Of a stretch of DNA of 64,000 nt, positions 1 through 8,357 are shown piece by piece. Source of the DNA: Mesorhizobium sp. B2-3-4 (GTDB lineage Bacteria; Pseudomonadota; Alphaproteobacteria; Rhizobiales; Rhizobiaceae); assembly GCF_006442315.1 (NCBI RefSeq), contig NZ_VFVY01000030.1:1-64000 (forward strand). The letters are read 5' to 3'. The notes beneath the pieces are model-generated. The model was not told where the DNA came from. It saw only the letters and a program-made list of their open reading frames with translations, and ran no database searches. Both the position numbers and the translations under genes were made by a program. Each line of letters begins with the position of its first letter. Position 1 is the first letter of the stretch.

Positions 1-97
1 CGTTGATAAGCTGCTGGACAAAGTACTGCATGTGTACATGGCTCCCCTGGAATGTCGCCACGAAGAACGCATTCCTTCTTCTTGTTGCCCTTCGGGT

Positions 98-904
98 CTA
101 CTGGACCAGATGGCTCGTCTTGTTCCTTATCAGCCGCACCAGGCTGAGCGCCGCCATCTCGGACGACTTCGGATTGTCGTCGAGTGGTTCGTTGTCGATC
201 CGAAGCTCGAGCCGGCCAAAGGCCCCGGAGGCGACGACATGGTGACAGTTGCGACGGACTTGCGGATCGGCAACCAGCGTCATTCTGGTCCGGTCCAGGC
301 CCAGACCGGCGAGAGCGGAAATAACCGCCACATTGGCATTCTGCGGGAAGCGCGCGGCCGCCTCCCGCGCCGATCCGGTGAAGAACGTCACGGCACTCTC
401 GATCGCCGCAAGATCCACAAGTTGCTCAGCCGGGCTGCCTCGCCAGGCCTGCGGCGATTTGATGATGGCGTGCGAGACCTCATCCAGTGGCAACGCCGAA
501 GCGGCAACGAGCGCTCCGATATCGCCTAGAGCGCCGGAAGGAACTATGAGTTGCGCGCCGGTTTCCCCAGCCACCCGCAGCAACCGGGACAGCAAGGCAT
601 CGTCACAGAGCGCGCTGGTCGAGGAGATCGCCACGGACCCGCAATGCCTCAGCCCGGCTTCGGCCCAGACCGGCACTGCCGCCCTGCCGGCCGCCTCTAC
701 CAGTAAACCGATATCCAACCCGGCGAGCTCGTCGGGACTGGATAGCACGCGACATCCCGTCGGGAGGTCGTGGCGGGGCCTTGCGCCATCGCGCACGGCG
801 ACCGCCACAATCTCGATGGCGGCGCTATCGCGCAGCAACTCAACCGTTCGCCGCGCGATGGCGCCCCAGCCGACCAAACCTATCCGCAACCGTCCCTGAC
901 GCAT
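98..904 (-). CDS. nadX: Aspartate dehydrogenase-like oxidoreductase (NadX family)
   Basis: The 268-residue product has the usual length of L-aspartate dehydrogenase, an NAD(P)-dependent enzyme interconverting aspartate and iminoaspartate/oxaloacetate plus ammonia. An N-terminal Rossmann motif (GLVGWGAIARR) is followed by the family signature NANVAVISALAGLG in the C-terminal half. I chose the ATG at 904; a GTG nine bases upstream is also possible. It is the last gene of a minus-strand operon with 3-hydroxyanthranilate dioxygenase, a DapA-like protein and an aldehyde dehydrogenase. In that setting it may act on an amino or imino acid intermediate of a catabolic route, or supply iminoaspartate for quinolinate. 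The family is secure; the physiological substrate is not. Confidence 0.8.
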   Translation of the reverse strand: MRQGRLRIGLVGWGAIARRTVELLRDSAAIEIVAVAVRDGARPRHDLPTGCRVLSSPDELAGLDIGLLVEAAGRAAVPVWAEAGLRHCGSVAISSTSALCDDALLSRLLRVAGETGAQLIVPSGALGDIGALVAASALPLDEVSHAIIKSPQAWRGSPAEQLVDLAAIESAVTFFTGSAREAAARFPQNANVAVISALAGLGLDRTRMTLVADPQVRRNCHHVVASGAFGRLELRIDNEPLDDNPKSSEMAALSLVRLIRNKTSHLVQ

Positions 905-970
905 GACATCCACTTCACGATGCTTGGGCTATCCCGGCGGGAACTCCACCGGGACGGCCAGCCCGCCACG

Positions 971-1516
971 TCACAGTCGCACCCAGCCCTCGGGCGGCAC
1001 CTTGCCCGGGTGCAATGCCTTGCAATGCGGACATGTCCGCGCGGTCTCGTCGGCATAGAACGCCTTGTAGATGGGCGGCAGGTCCTCGACGATGCTTTCG
1101 AGGTCGACCTCGGCACGGTGCACGAGAGACGTGCATTCGAAGCAGTACCATTCGACCGCGTCCAGCAGCCCTTCGGCGCGCTTCGGCTCGATGACCAGGC
1201 CGACCGAGCCCTCCTGCGGCCTTTGCGGCGAGTGACGGACATGCGGCGGCAACAGGAAGATCTCGCCTTCGCGGATCGGCACGTCATAGAACCTGCCATC
1301 GTCGATGACCTTCAGGACCATGTCGCCCTTGAGCTGGTAGAAGAATTCCTCGACCGGATCGTCATGATAATCCGTGCGCTGATTGGGGCCGCCGACGACG
1401 GTCACCATCAGATCTGCATCCTTCCAGACCTGCTGATTGCCGACAGGCGGCTTCAGCAGGTGCTTGTGCTCGTCAATCCATTTCATGAAATTGAAGGCTC
1501 TCAGTTGTCCTTGCAT
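971..1516 (-). CDS. nbaC: 3-hydroxyanthranilate 3,4-dioxygenase
   Basis: This cupin dioxygenase opens the ring of 3-hydroxyanthranilate to 2-amino-3-carboxymuconate semialdehyde, which closes spontaneously to quinolinate. In 181 residues it has the catalytic Fe ligands His51, Glu57 and His95. It also has the second, rubredoxin-like site of bacterial enzymes: Cys125 and Cys128 (CFEC) with Cys162 and Cys165 (CPHC). These positions coincide with the Cupriavidus enzyme as I remember it. A strong GGAGCGGAG site precedes the ATG. It lies between the DapA-like and NadX-like genes, about 36 and 66 bases from them. No kynureninase, kynurenine monooxygenase or amidohydrolase-type ACMS decarboxylase is in view, so the source and fate of its substrate are open. 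Confidence 0.93.
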   Translation of the reverse strand: MQGQLRAFNFMKWIDEHKHLLKPPVGNQQVWKDADLMVTVVGGPNQRTDYHDDPVEEFFYQLKGDMVLKVIDDGRFYDVPIREGEIFLLPPHVRHSPQRPQEGSVGLVIEPKRAEGLLDAVEWYCFECTSLVHRAEVDLESIVEDLPPIYKAFYADETARTCPHCKALHPGKVPPEGWVRL

Positions 1517-1552
1517 CGCTCCGCTCCTTCCCAGGCGTTTCGGTTGCTAGTC

Positions 1553-2512
1553 CTATATCGAACGTCGAAGGCCGCTTTGTTCCAGTGCGGCTTTTGTCGC
1601 TGTCTGTTCCTCGCCGGTGAGTTCGAGCAAGGGAGACCGCACATGGCCGCCGACCTGTCCGAGCAAACCCTGCCAGAACTTCTGATGAGCGTGCGGCTTT
1701 TCCGGCGGTCGTGTCGACTTAAGCGCCATGCGGACGGGCTCGATACTGTCCCGGACGGCGCGGGCGGCAGCGACCTCGCCGGCAAAGGCGAGGTCCGTAT
1801 ACTCACGCATCCTCAGATCATGGCCGGTCTGCAGCAGATAGGGCGGCGAAGAGCATAGATAGAGCCGCCATCCGAGCTCGACGATGTTGTCCAGCCACTC
1901 CTCCTCGGAAGCGGTGCTGACCAGGATGCGATCGCCGGCAAGCTCCTGCAACTGCACATACATCGGGCGCGGCACGCTGTACTTGATGGCAACCACGTTG
2001 TCCAAATCGGCGAGCCGGTTGCACAGCTGCGGGCTCATCAGATAGCCGCTGTCGGGATGGCTCCAGAGCGCGATCCCGATATCGACCTTCTCCGAGATCG
2101 TGCGGTAGTAGTTGAACAGCGTCTCGTCCTGTTTGTGCAGGAAATGCAGGACAGGCGCATGCACCACGATATAGTCCGCGCCAATTCGCTGTGCGTGCCT
2201 GGCAAGGTCGATGACCACGTCGAGGTTCTGGTCGGAGCACGACATGATGGTCTGGGCACGGCCGGCGCAGGCGTCGACGGCAATCTCGAAGCAGCGTTTG
2301 CGCTCTTCGACGGACATCGAAAAGAATTCGCCCTGCTTTCCGGCAACGAAAAAGCCGTCGATCTTCAGGTCGGTGATCCAATGCTCATAGTTGCGACGCA
2401 TGCCGCCTTCGTCGATCGTCAGATCCTGCGCGAACGGCACCAGGGCGGCCGCCCAGATGCCGCGCATCGTCTCACGCGAGTGGCTTTTTGCGTCCTTCCT
2501 GGAGTAGTTCAT
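1553..2512 (-). CDS. DapA/NanA-family (DHDPS superfamily) lyase, divergent active site
   Basis: A 319-residue member of the class I (Schiff-base) aldolase family of dihydrodipicolinate synthase. The Schiff-base lysine is present (Lys177 in VAIKYSV). Two otherwise conserved elements are changed: the GTTGE loop reads GKQGE (about residues 58-62), and the YNVP motif that carries the catalytic tyrosine reads WSHP, with Trp150 in its place. A true dihydrodipicolinate synthase is therefore unlikely; an aldolase, hydratase-aldolase or decarboxylase acting on a keto acid is more plausible. The start has a good AGAGGA site. It sits between the aldehyde dehydrogenase and the dioxygenase in one operon. 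The substrate is unknown. Confidence 0.75.
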   Translation of the reverse strand: MNYSRKDAKSHSRETMRGIWAAALVPFAQDLTIDEGGMRRNYEHWITDLKIDGFFVAGKQGEFFSMSVEERKRCFEIAVDACAGRAQTIMSCSDQNLDVVIDLARHAQRIGADYIVVHAPVLHFLHKQDETLFNYYRTISEKVDIGIALWSHPDSGYLMSPQLCNRLADLDNVVAIKYSVPRPMYVQLQELAGDRILVSTASEEEWLDNIVELGWRLYLCSSPPYLLQTGHDLRMREYTDLAFAGEVAAARAVRDSIEPVRMALKSTRPPEKPHAHQKFWQGLLGQVGGHVRSPLLELTGEEQTATKAALEQSGLRRSI

Positions 2513-2588
2513 ACTGTCCTCTCGGTCCCGACGGGCGAACCGTCCAAATTTTCAAATCGGATCGCGGCATCCGTCTCGGTCGGACGCC

Positions 2589-4019
2589 TCAAATCATCCG
2601 ATGCGACACGTTCTTGACGATCGTGTAATTCAGGATCCCTTCGGCACCGCCCTCCCGGCCGAGCCCGCTTTCCTTGACACCGCCGAACGGCGTCTCGGCG
2701 ATCGAGGCTTCGAGTGTGTTGATCGACAGATTGCCGGCCTCCACCCCCTCCACGAGCCTGTCCGCATTGTGCGCCGAATGGGTGAAGGCATAGGCGGCCA
2801 GGCCATGCGGCAGCGCGTTTGCCTTCTCGATGGCGTCGTCGAGCGACGAGACGGGATTGATCAGCGCCAGAGGTCCGAAAGGCTCCTCGCGCATCACGCG
2901 GGCATCGTCGGGAAGCTCCGTCAGCACAGTCAGCGGGTAAAAATAGCCGCTCTTACCTAGCCTTTCGCCGCCGGCACGGACACGAGCGCCCTTCGCCCTC
3001 GCGTCGGCGACCAGCGTTTCCATCGCCTCGATGCGTCGGCCATTGGCCAGCGGCCCCATCTGCGTGGACGGATCGAACCCATTGCCCACCGTTACCGCAC
3101 GAGCCTTTTCGACGAATGCCGCCACGAAGGCATCGTAGAGCGTCTCATGGACGAAGAAACGCGTCGGCGACGTGCAGACCTGGCCGGCATTGCGAGCCTT
3201 GCGGGTGGCCGACATGGTGGCCGCGGCCACGGGATCGACATCGTCGCAGACGATGACCGGGGCATGACCGCCAAGCTCCATCAGCACGGGCTTCATATGG
3301 CGCGCCGCCATCCCCGTCAGCAGCTTGCCTACCGCCGTGGAGCCGGTGAACGCGACCAGCCGGATCGGGTCCTGCGGGATCAGGTACTCCGAGACCTCGG
3401 AAGGGACGCCGAAGACAAGATTGAGCACACCAGGCGGAAGGCCCGCATCATGGAAAGCGCGAGCAATATGAATAGCCCCCGCCGGCGTCTCCTCCGAGGC
3501 CTTGAGGATGATCGAACAGCCGGCCGCCAGCGCACCGCCGATCTTGCGCGCCGGCTGGCTCATCGGGAAATTCCACGGCGAGAACGCCGCCACAGCGCCG
3601 ATCGGCCGATGGAGCACGACATACTTGATGCCAGGCTCGCTGGGGATCACCCGACCGTAAGTGCGCTGGCCTTCGGCGGCGTCCCATTCGAAGAATTCGC
3701 AGCCGCGGATCACCTCCAGCCGCGCCTGGGCTATCGGCTTGCCGTGCTCAAGCGTGATCGCATAGGCGATATCCTCGATCCGCTCGCGCATCAGCGCGGC
3801 TGCTTTGAGCATGATCGCGGCACGCTTTGCCGGTGAGGTGCGGCTCCAGATCCTGAAGCCGTCGGCCGCGGCGGCCAGTGCGTCGTCAAGGTCTGCCCTG
3901 GTCGCCAGGGGGACTGTCCCGATGACGCTCTCGTCGGCCGGGTTGAGGACCTGCCATCCGTCCACTCCGCGTGTCCAGCGGCCGCCGATATAGTGTTGAA
4001 GGTCGGGATAGGACGGCAT
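2589..4019 (-). CDS. NAD(P)-dependent aldehyde dehydrogenase, succinate-semialdehyde dehydrogenase type
   Basis: A 476-residue aldehyde dehydrogenase that oxidises a semialdehyde to the acid. The catalytic Cys282 lies in GQVCTSPTRF and the general base Glu248 in MELGGHAP; the cofactor loop FTGSTAVGK and the FSPWNFP segment are intact. It most resembles succinate-semialdehyde dehydrogenases. The start is the ATG at 4019, behind a CGAGG site; a longer frame upstream has no such site. It is the first gene of the operon, divergent from the LysR gene. In context the substrate could be an aminomuconate-type semialdehyde made after the dioxygenase, or the succinic semialdehyde released by the vitamin B6 pathway further right. 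The sequence alone does not decide. Confidence 0.85.
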   Translation of the reverse strand: MPSYPDLQHYIGGRWTRGVDGWQVLNPADESVIGTVPLATRADLDDALAAAADGFRIWSRTSPAKRAAIMLKAAALMRERIEDIAYAITLEHGKPIAQARLEVIRGCEFFEWDAAEGQRTYGRVIPSEPGIKYVVLHRPIGAVAAFSPWNFPMSQPARKIGGALAAGCSIILKASEETPAGAIHIARAFHDAGLPPGVLNLVFGVPSEVSEYLIPQDPIRLVAFTGSTAVGKLLTGMAARHMKPVLMELGGHAPVIVCDDVDPVAAATMSATRKARNAGQVCTSPTRFFVHETLYDAFVAAFVEKARAVTVGNGFDPSTQMGPLANGRRIEAMETLVADARAKGARVRAGGERLGKSGYFYPLTVLTELPDDARVMREEPFGPLALINPVSSLDDAIEKANALPHGLAAYAFTHSAHNADRLVEGVEAGNLSINTLEASIAETPFGGVKESGLGREGGAEGILNYTIVKNVSHRMI

Positions 4020-4174
4020 GAAAACCTCGGCGGCGCAAAGAACACTAGTCAAGAACGAAATCGGCGGGATGTCGCGACGGCGTTCCCGATGCCCGAGAAG
4101 ACCACGCCGATCATCTATATGACAATGAGGTTTTATCGTATTAATTTATCGCAATTATCGATATATGAGACATC
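4020..4174. promoter_or_regulatory. Divergent control region of the aldehyde dehydrogenase operon and the LysR gene
   Basis: This 155-base region is clearly AT-richer than its surroundings, especially 4116-4168. It contains the palindrome TATCGATA (4156-4163) and three spaced copies of ATCG (near 4137, 4147 and 4157) upstream of the LysR start. LysR proteins usually bind T-N11-A sites in such divergent spacers, so this is the likely operator. No convincing -35/-10 pair could be fixed by eye. Confidence 0.5.
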
Positions 4175-5086
4175 ATGAAGATCACCATCAAGCAGATCCA
4201 GAGCTTTCTCTCGGTAGCCGAGTCCGGAAATTTTTCGGCGGCTTCGAGCCGGGTGGGCCTGGCCCAATCTGCGATTTCACAGGCCGTCAAAGACCTCGAA
4301 GACGAACTTGCGGTGAGACTGTTCGACCGCACGACGCGACGGGTCGAATTGACCGATGCCGGCCGGGAGTTCCGGAACTCGGCCTCGAAGATCATGGAAG
4401 AATTGCAGCTTGCGGTCAGGAGCGTGCATGATCTGGCCGAGCGACGGCGTGGCAAGATACGGGTCGCGGCTCCCCCGCTGCTGGCGGCAGCGGTTCTCCC
4501 GCATGCGATTGCCGAATTCCAGAGCCGTTATCCCGGCATCACGGTCGAACTCGCCGATGTCGGCACCGAGATGATCGTCGAAAGCGTAAGATCGGGAAAG
4601 GCGGATTGCGGGCTCGGTACATTCCCACCGGCGGAAGCCGGGATCGAACGGATCATACTGGTTCGCGACACACTGATGCTGTTCTGCAGCGGCAAGAGCA
4701 CGCTTGCGAGCAGTGAGACCACGTCGTGGACGGACCTCCAGCACCATCCCATCATCACCTTGACGCGCGATAGCGGTATCCGTCTTCTGGTGGAGGTCGG
4801 GTTCGAGATGGCGCAACTCCCCCTGAAGCCGGCTTACGAAGTCTCCCAGATCACAACGGCGATTGCCCTGGTTGAAGCCGGGCTGGGTGTCTCGGTGCTG
4901 CCGTCCTATGCCCTGACGGCCGTTGGAACCCGGGGCGGCGCGGTCGGAAAAACGCTGGTCGAGCCGAGCATTTCGCGCGACGTGGTCATGATCCACGCCA
5001 CGGGCCGCTCCATCTCTCCGGCCACCTCGGCATTTGCGGCGGTGGTCAGGCGGTATGCGCAGAAACTCAGCCCCGGAAAGCAGTAA
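4175..5086 (+). CDS. LysR-family transcriptional regulator
   Basis: A 303-residue LysR regulator. Residues 1-60 form the winged helix-turn-helix, including SFLSVAESGNFSAAS and AQSAISQAVKDLE, followed by a periplasmic-binding-like effector domain from about residue 90. It is divergent from the aldehyde dehydrogenase/DapA/dioxygenase/NadX operon and separated by an AT-rich spacer, the classical arrangement for a regulator of the neighbouring operon. The effector is probably a pathway substrate or intermediate, but nothing in the sequence identifies it. A small hairpin with an 8-base stem follows at 5089-5107, without a T-run. Confidence 0.9.
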   Translation: MKITIKQIQSFLSVAESGNFSAASSRVGLAQSAISQAVKDLEDELAVRLFDRTTRRVELTDAGREFRNSASKIMEELQLAVRSVHDLAERRRGKIRVAAPPLLAAAVLPHAIAEFQSRYPGITVELADVGTEMIVESVRSGKADCGLGTFPPAEAGIERIILVRDTLMLFCSGKSTLASSETTSWTDLQHHPIITLTRDSGIRLLVEVGFEMAQLPLKPAYEVSQITTAIALVEAGLGVSVLPSYALTAVGTRGGAVGKTLVEPSISRDVVMIHATGRSISPATSAFAAVVRRYAQKLSPGKQ

Positions 5087-5645
5087 TGCCTTGCCGATCC
5101 GGTAAGGGCTGGCGTGGCCGTGAGCGATGTCACATCGGTTTTGCCTTGATAGACATAACAACAAATGACGTAGGGATCGCGCCTGCAGGTTTAAAGATAT
5201 TCCGCGCGGGAAATCGTATAAATCGCTGAAACGGCATTTCGCGGTACAATACGGCTCACTCCAGATATATACGCCAGAAGTGGATCTGAATCCGTATTAC
5301 CAAATGACAGCGGAAAAGTGCTTCCTCGAGAGTGGCTTGCGATGTGGGGGTCTCCCGCTACCGAAATCACATGAAGCCATGCTGAAGTCGCGCCGGCGAC
5401 AGGCCGGCGACGCGCGCCGGCTGGCCAGACTGAATGGCCGCCGGAGGCGCCATAGGTGGTCATTTGCCTGTTTCCGAACACGTCTGTTCCCGAGACTTGC
5501 GATGGCGAGTACGTGTTTGCACTTCAGGTGGGAAAGTGATAGCGCCTCGGCATGACAGCTGCGAGTTTTTAGACTGTCATTCCGACCAAGCCTCGCCATA
5601 TCAGTTGTTCGGCCTACACGGCATTCGGAAGCACGCGACAAAGGA
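5087..5645. other. Gene-free stretch between the LysR gene and the glycosyltransferases
   Basis: No convincing coding sequence is seen in these 559 bases. The short frames present lack a ribosome binding site and any recognisable protein pattern. The first bases hold a small hairpin (CCTTGCCG/CGGTAAGG, 5089-5107) that could end the LysR transcript. The part around 5150-5290 is AT-richer than the surrounding genes and may hold the promoter of the glycosyltransferase pair. Confidence 0.5.
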
Positions 5646-6512
5646 TTGAGGGACTTGGCCGATCTCGACACCCATCTTGCGGATGCCGCGCCTGATCGGA
5701 ATTCCCCGCGCGTCGTCGCGGTGCTTACGACACGAAACGAAGAACGGTTCATCGCCGGATGTCTTGAGAACCTCTTTCGTCAAGGTGTGCAGGTCTATGT
5801 CTGCGACAATCAGTCGACGGACCGAACGCTTGAGATTGCCCAACGTCACAGCGGGGCCGGATTGGTAGGATTCGAAAGCATCCCGCATGGCGGCTGGTAT
5901 CGCTGGGAGCACCTTCTTCATCGCAAAGAGGAATTATTTCAGTCGCTCGAAGCAGACTGGTTCATGCATGTTGACGCTGACGAGATCCACCTTCCGCCGA
6001 CTTCCTACTCGTCGTTGGTCTCCGCCATTGCGGCGGCCGATGCACTCGACTTCAATGCGATCGAGTTTTCCGAATTCACGTTCATTCCCACCAGTGAAAA
6101 ACCCGATCACGACAATCCCGATTATCAAGACACGCTGCGCACCTACTACCCATTCCGGCCGGCCTCCCCACATTGCGTCCGTGCGTACAAGAAACAGGAC
6201 GGTCCCGTGGAGATTGCTTGGTCGGGCGGCCATCGCGTACGCTTCGGGGGTCCGGTGAGGCTGTCGCCCGAGCGTTTTCGCATGAAACATTATCTCTTCC
6301 TGAGCGCGGAGCACGCCGCCCGCAAGTATGGTGGTCGCCGCTACTTGAGCGAGGAGGTCGATGGTCTTGGTTGGCACGGATGGCGACCCCGACTGCGACC
6401 AGAAGATATCCAATTGCCGGATGCTGCTCAGGTGTGCACCACTGCAACCGACGACGACCTGGACGAGGCTAATCCATGGTCGGCGCACTGGCTTCAGCGG
6501 TACGCCTCGTGA
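5646..6512 (+). CDS. Family 2 glycosyltransferase
   Basis: A 288-residue protein with a GT-A fold pattern: VVAVLTTRNEERFI at the start of the domain, then VCDNQSTDRTLE, then the metal-binding acidic motif HVDADE near residue 108. It probably moves a sugar from a nucleotide donor to a lipid or polysaccharide acceptor. No ATG start is available; the frame opens with TTG at 5646, and a second TTG at 5655 is better spaced from AAAGGA (5640-5645). It overlaps the next glycosyltransferase by 37 bases, so the two are probably translated together. There are no other polysaccharide genes nearby, and acceptor and donor are unknown. Confidence 0.75.
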   Translation: MRDLADLDTHLADAAPDRNSPRVVAVLTTRNEERFIAGCLENLFRQGVQVYVCDNQSTDRTLEIAQRHSGAGLVGFESIPHGGWYRWEHLLHRKEELFQSLEADWFMHVDADEIHLPPTSYSSLVSAIAAADALDFNAIEFSEFTFIPTSEKPDHDNPDYQDTLRTYYPFRPASPHCVRAYKKQDGPVEIAWSGGHRVRFGGPVRLSPERFRMKHYLFLSAEHAARKYGGRRYLSEEVDGLGWHGWRPRLRPEDIQLPDAAQVCTTATDDDLDEANPWSAHWLQRYAS

Positions 6513-7462
6513 GCGGTGCGCGCCTCCCCCGCATCCTTGCGATCGCGGATCGACCCGGTTGGGCGATCGATAACAAGACCCAGAATCTCCGGCGCGCTCT
6601 GGAAGGAAGATTCGAGATCGTTCAACGATTTCAGCATGATGCGGCAGAATCCGACGTGAATGCGGCGGACATCGTGCTCATTTTCTATTGGCTCCAGATC
6701 GCAAAGCTACCCTTGCCGGAATCGGTCCTCGCCCGGCGGTCCGACAGGCTGCTCATCGGAATCTGCAGCCACAGAGAGCTGGAGGGCGAATTCCGCGAGC
6801 CCGGGCTCGCTACCCTGCACCGGCTGGCGCGGGCTGTCTTTGCGAACAATCGGCGGCTCGAGCACGAATACCGTCCTCTGTTGCATGTTCCGGTCCACTA
6901 CACGCCCAATGGGGTCGATACCACATTCTTTTGCCCCTCGAGCGATCCCCAACCCTATCCTGGCGAACTCCGCGTCGGATGGACGGGAAGTCTCGGCAAT
7001 CATGGTCCGGCACATCGCGGTTTCCACAACGTCATCGAGCCTGCGGTCGCTGCCGTCCCAGGCGTGCGACTACTGACAGCGATTCGGGAGCAACGCTGGC
7101 GCAACCGTGAGGAGATGCTCGACTTCTACCGGGATCTTGACGTCTATGTCTGTGCCAGTATCAGCGAAGGCACGCCCAATCCTTGCTTGGAGGCGGCGGC
7201 GTGCGGTGTCCCCGTGGTGACGACCCGTGTGGGAAACATGCCCGAGTTGATCCGGGATGGCGACAACGGGTTGTTCTTCGATGGAACTCCGGAAGGGCTT
7301 GCTAGCAAGCTCACCCTGCTGCGGGACACGCCATCGCTCCGGTCGCGGATGGCCGTCCGCATCCGCGAGACGATCAGAGAGTGGGATTGGGGCGTGCAGG
7401 CGGAGAACTACGCGCGCATGTTCGCCTCGTTGCTCGCGCGGCCAGAGCGATCGGACCTGTGA
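6476..7462 (+). CDS. Family 4-type glycosyltransferase
   Basis: A 328-residue GT-B glycosyltransferase. The C-terminal half has the nucleotide-sugar motif EGTPNPCLEAAACGVP (E-x7-E) followed by VVTTRVGNMPELI. The N-terminal half is less typical and begins with an RILAIADRPGWAI-like segment. The gene starts inside the 3' end of the family 2 glycosyltransferase (37-base overlap). The pair stands alone between the dioxygenase/LysR locus and the vitamin B6 cluster, and a strong hairpin lies downstream. A role in modifying a surface glycan is an inference from family only. Confidence 0.82.
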   Translation: MVGALASAVRLVSGARLPRILAIADRPGWAIDNKTQNLRRALEGRFEIVQRFQHDAAESDVNAADIVLIFYWLQIAKLPLPESVLARRSDRLLIGICSHRELEGEFREPGLATLHRLARAVFANNRRLEHEYRPLLHVPVHYTPNGVDTTFFCPSSDPQPYPGELRVGWTGSLGNHGPAHRGFHNVIEPAVAAVPGVRLLTAIREQRWRNREEMLDFYRDLDVYVCASISEGTPNPCLEAAACGVPVVTTRVGNMPELIRDGDNGLFFDGTPEGLASKLTLLRDTPSLRSRMAVRIRETIREWDWGVQAENYARMFASLLARPERSDL

Positions 7463-7530
7463 GAGGTTCCGGCTTCAAATGCGCCCGACCATAGCGCTTC
7501 CCCTTGGGAATTGCGTAAGAACGAGAGTTT

Positions 7531-7567
7531 GAGCGGTTCGGCGTTGCTATCAAACGCTGAACCGCTC
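7531..7567. terminator. Long perfect hairpin, probable bidirectional terminator
   Basis: GAGCGGTTC pairs with GAACCGCTC, and the inner GCGTT pairs with AACGC. Joined by one G-T pair, this gives a 15-pair stem with a 7-base loop. It lies between the converging glycosyltransferase and pyridoxal dehydrogenase genes. There is an AGAGTTT on one side but no long T-run, so a dispersed repeat element is an alternative. Confidence 0.6.
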
Positions 7568-7571
7568 AAGA

Positions 7572-8318
7572 CTAATGCCGGATCATCCCGGCATCGACAT
7601 TCAGCGTCTGGCCCGTTATCCAGCGCGCGTCGTCGGAGGCGAGAAACGCCACGACATCGGCGATATGCTCCGGCTGTCCCTTGCCTTTCATCGCCTGCAG
7701 CATCTCGACGAAGCCGAACGCCTCATTGTGCGGACTGGCCTTGACGCCGTCGCTCTCGATCAGGCCCGGCGTCACGGCGTTAGCGGTGATGTTGTATTTG
7801 CCGAGTTCGGTGGCGAGCGCCCGGGTGAAGCCGATGACGCCGCCCTTGGCCGCGACATAGGCCGCCATGTTGGGCGTGCCGGCGAAGAAGGTGTTGGAGG
7901 CGATGCTGATGACGCGCCCGGCCTTGCTGGCGGCGCGCATCTGGTCGGTCGCCGCGCGGGTGACGATGAAGGTTCCGGTCAAATTGACGTCGATGATCTT
8001 GCGCCAATGGTCGAGGTCGACATCGTCCCAGGCGATGAACGGCACGATGCTGGCATTGTTGACGAGGATGTCGACGCCGCTGGTGAGCTTCTGGATTTGA
8101 TCAAACAGCGCCTTGACCGATGCCGAATCGGAAATGTCGGCGGCGATCGCCTTGGCCTTGCCGCCGATCGACGCGGCCGCCGCCTTGGCGCCCTCGGCAT
8201 TGATGTCGCTGACGATGACGGTCGCGCCGTCGGCCGCCAGCCTGGCCGCGATCGCCTTGCCGATGCCTTGTGCGGCGCCCGTTACCAGCGCCGTCTTTCC
8301 CGCAAGCCGTTCAGTCAT
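7572..8318 (-). CDS. Pyridoxal 4-dehydrogenase (SDR family)
   Basis: A 248-residue short-chain dehydrogenase that oxidises pyridoxal with NAD+ to 4-pyridoxolactone. It has the cofactor motif TGAAQGIGKA (about residues 14-23), the NNAS motif, and the catalytic tyrosine and lysine in YVAAKGG. SDR sequence alone would not name the substrate. The call rests on length and on its place directly beside pyridoxamine-pyruvate transaminase and 4-pyridoxolactonase, the same trio as in Mesorhizobium loti. A GGGAGA site lies 8 bases before the ATG. It is the last gene of the minus-strand run that begins with the BMP-type ABC transporter. Confidence 0.88.
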   Translation of the reverse strand: MTERLAGKTALVTGAAQGIGKAIAARLAADGATVIVSDINAEGAKAAAASIGGKAKAIAADISDSASVKALFDQIQKLTSGVDILVNNASIVPFIAWDDVDLDHWRKIIDVNLTGTFIVTRAATDQMRAASKAGRVISIASNTFFAGTPNMAAYVAAKGGVIGFTRALATELGKYNITANAVTPGLIESDGVKASPHNEAFGFVEMLQAMKGKGQPEHIADVVAFLASDDARWITGQTLNVDAGMIRH

Positions 8319-8357
8319 GAAATGTCTCCCTCGATCCCGTGATCCGATGATGTTTGT

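Noticed and set aside
5280..5555. Possible small gene in the gap before the glycosyltransferases
   Set aside because: No ribosome binding site, no hydrophobic or domain pattern, and overlapping frames on the other strand are equally open.
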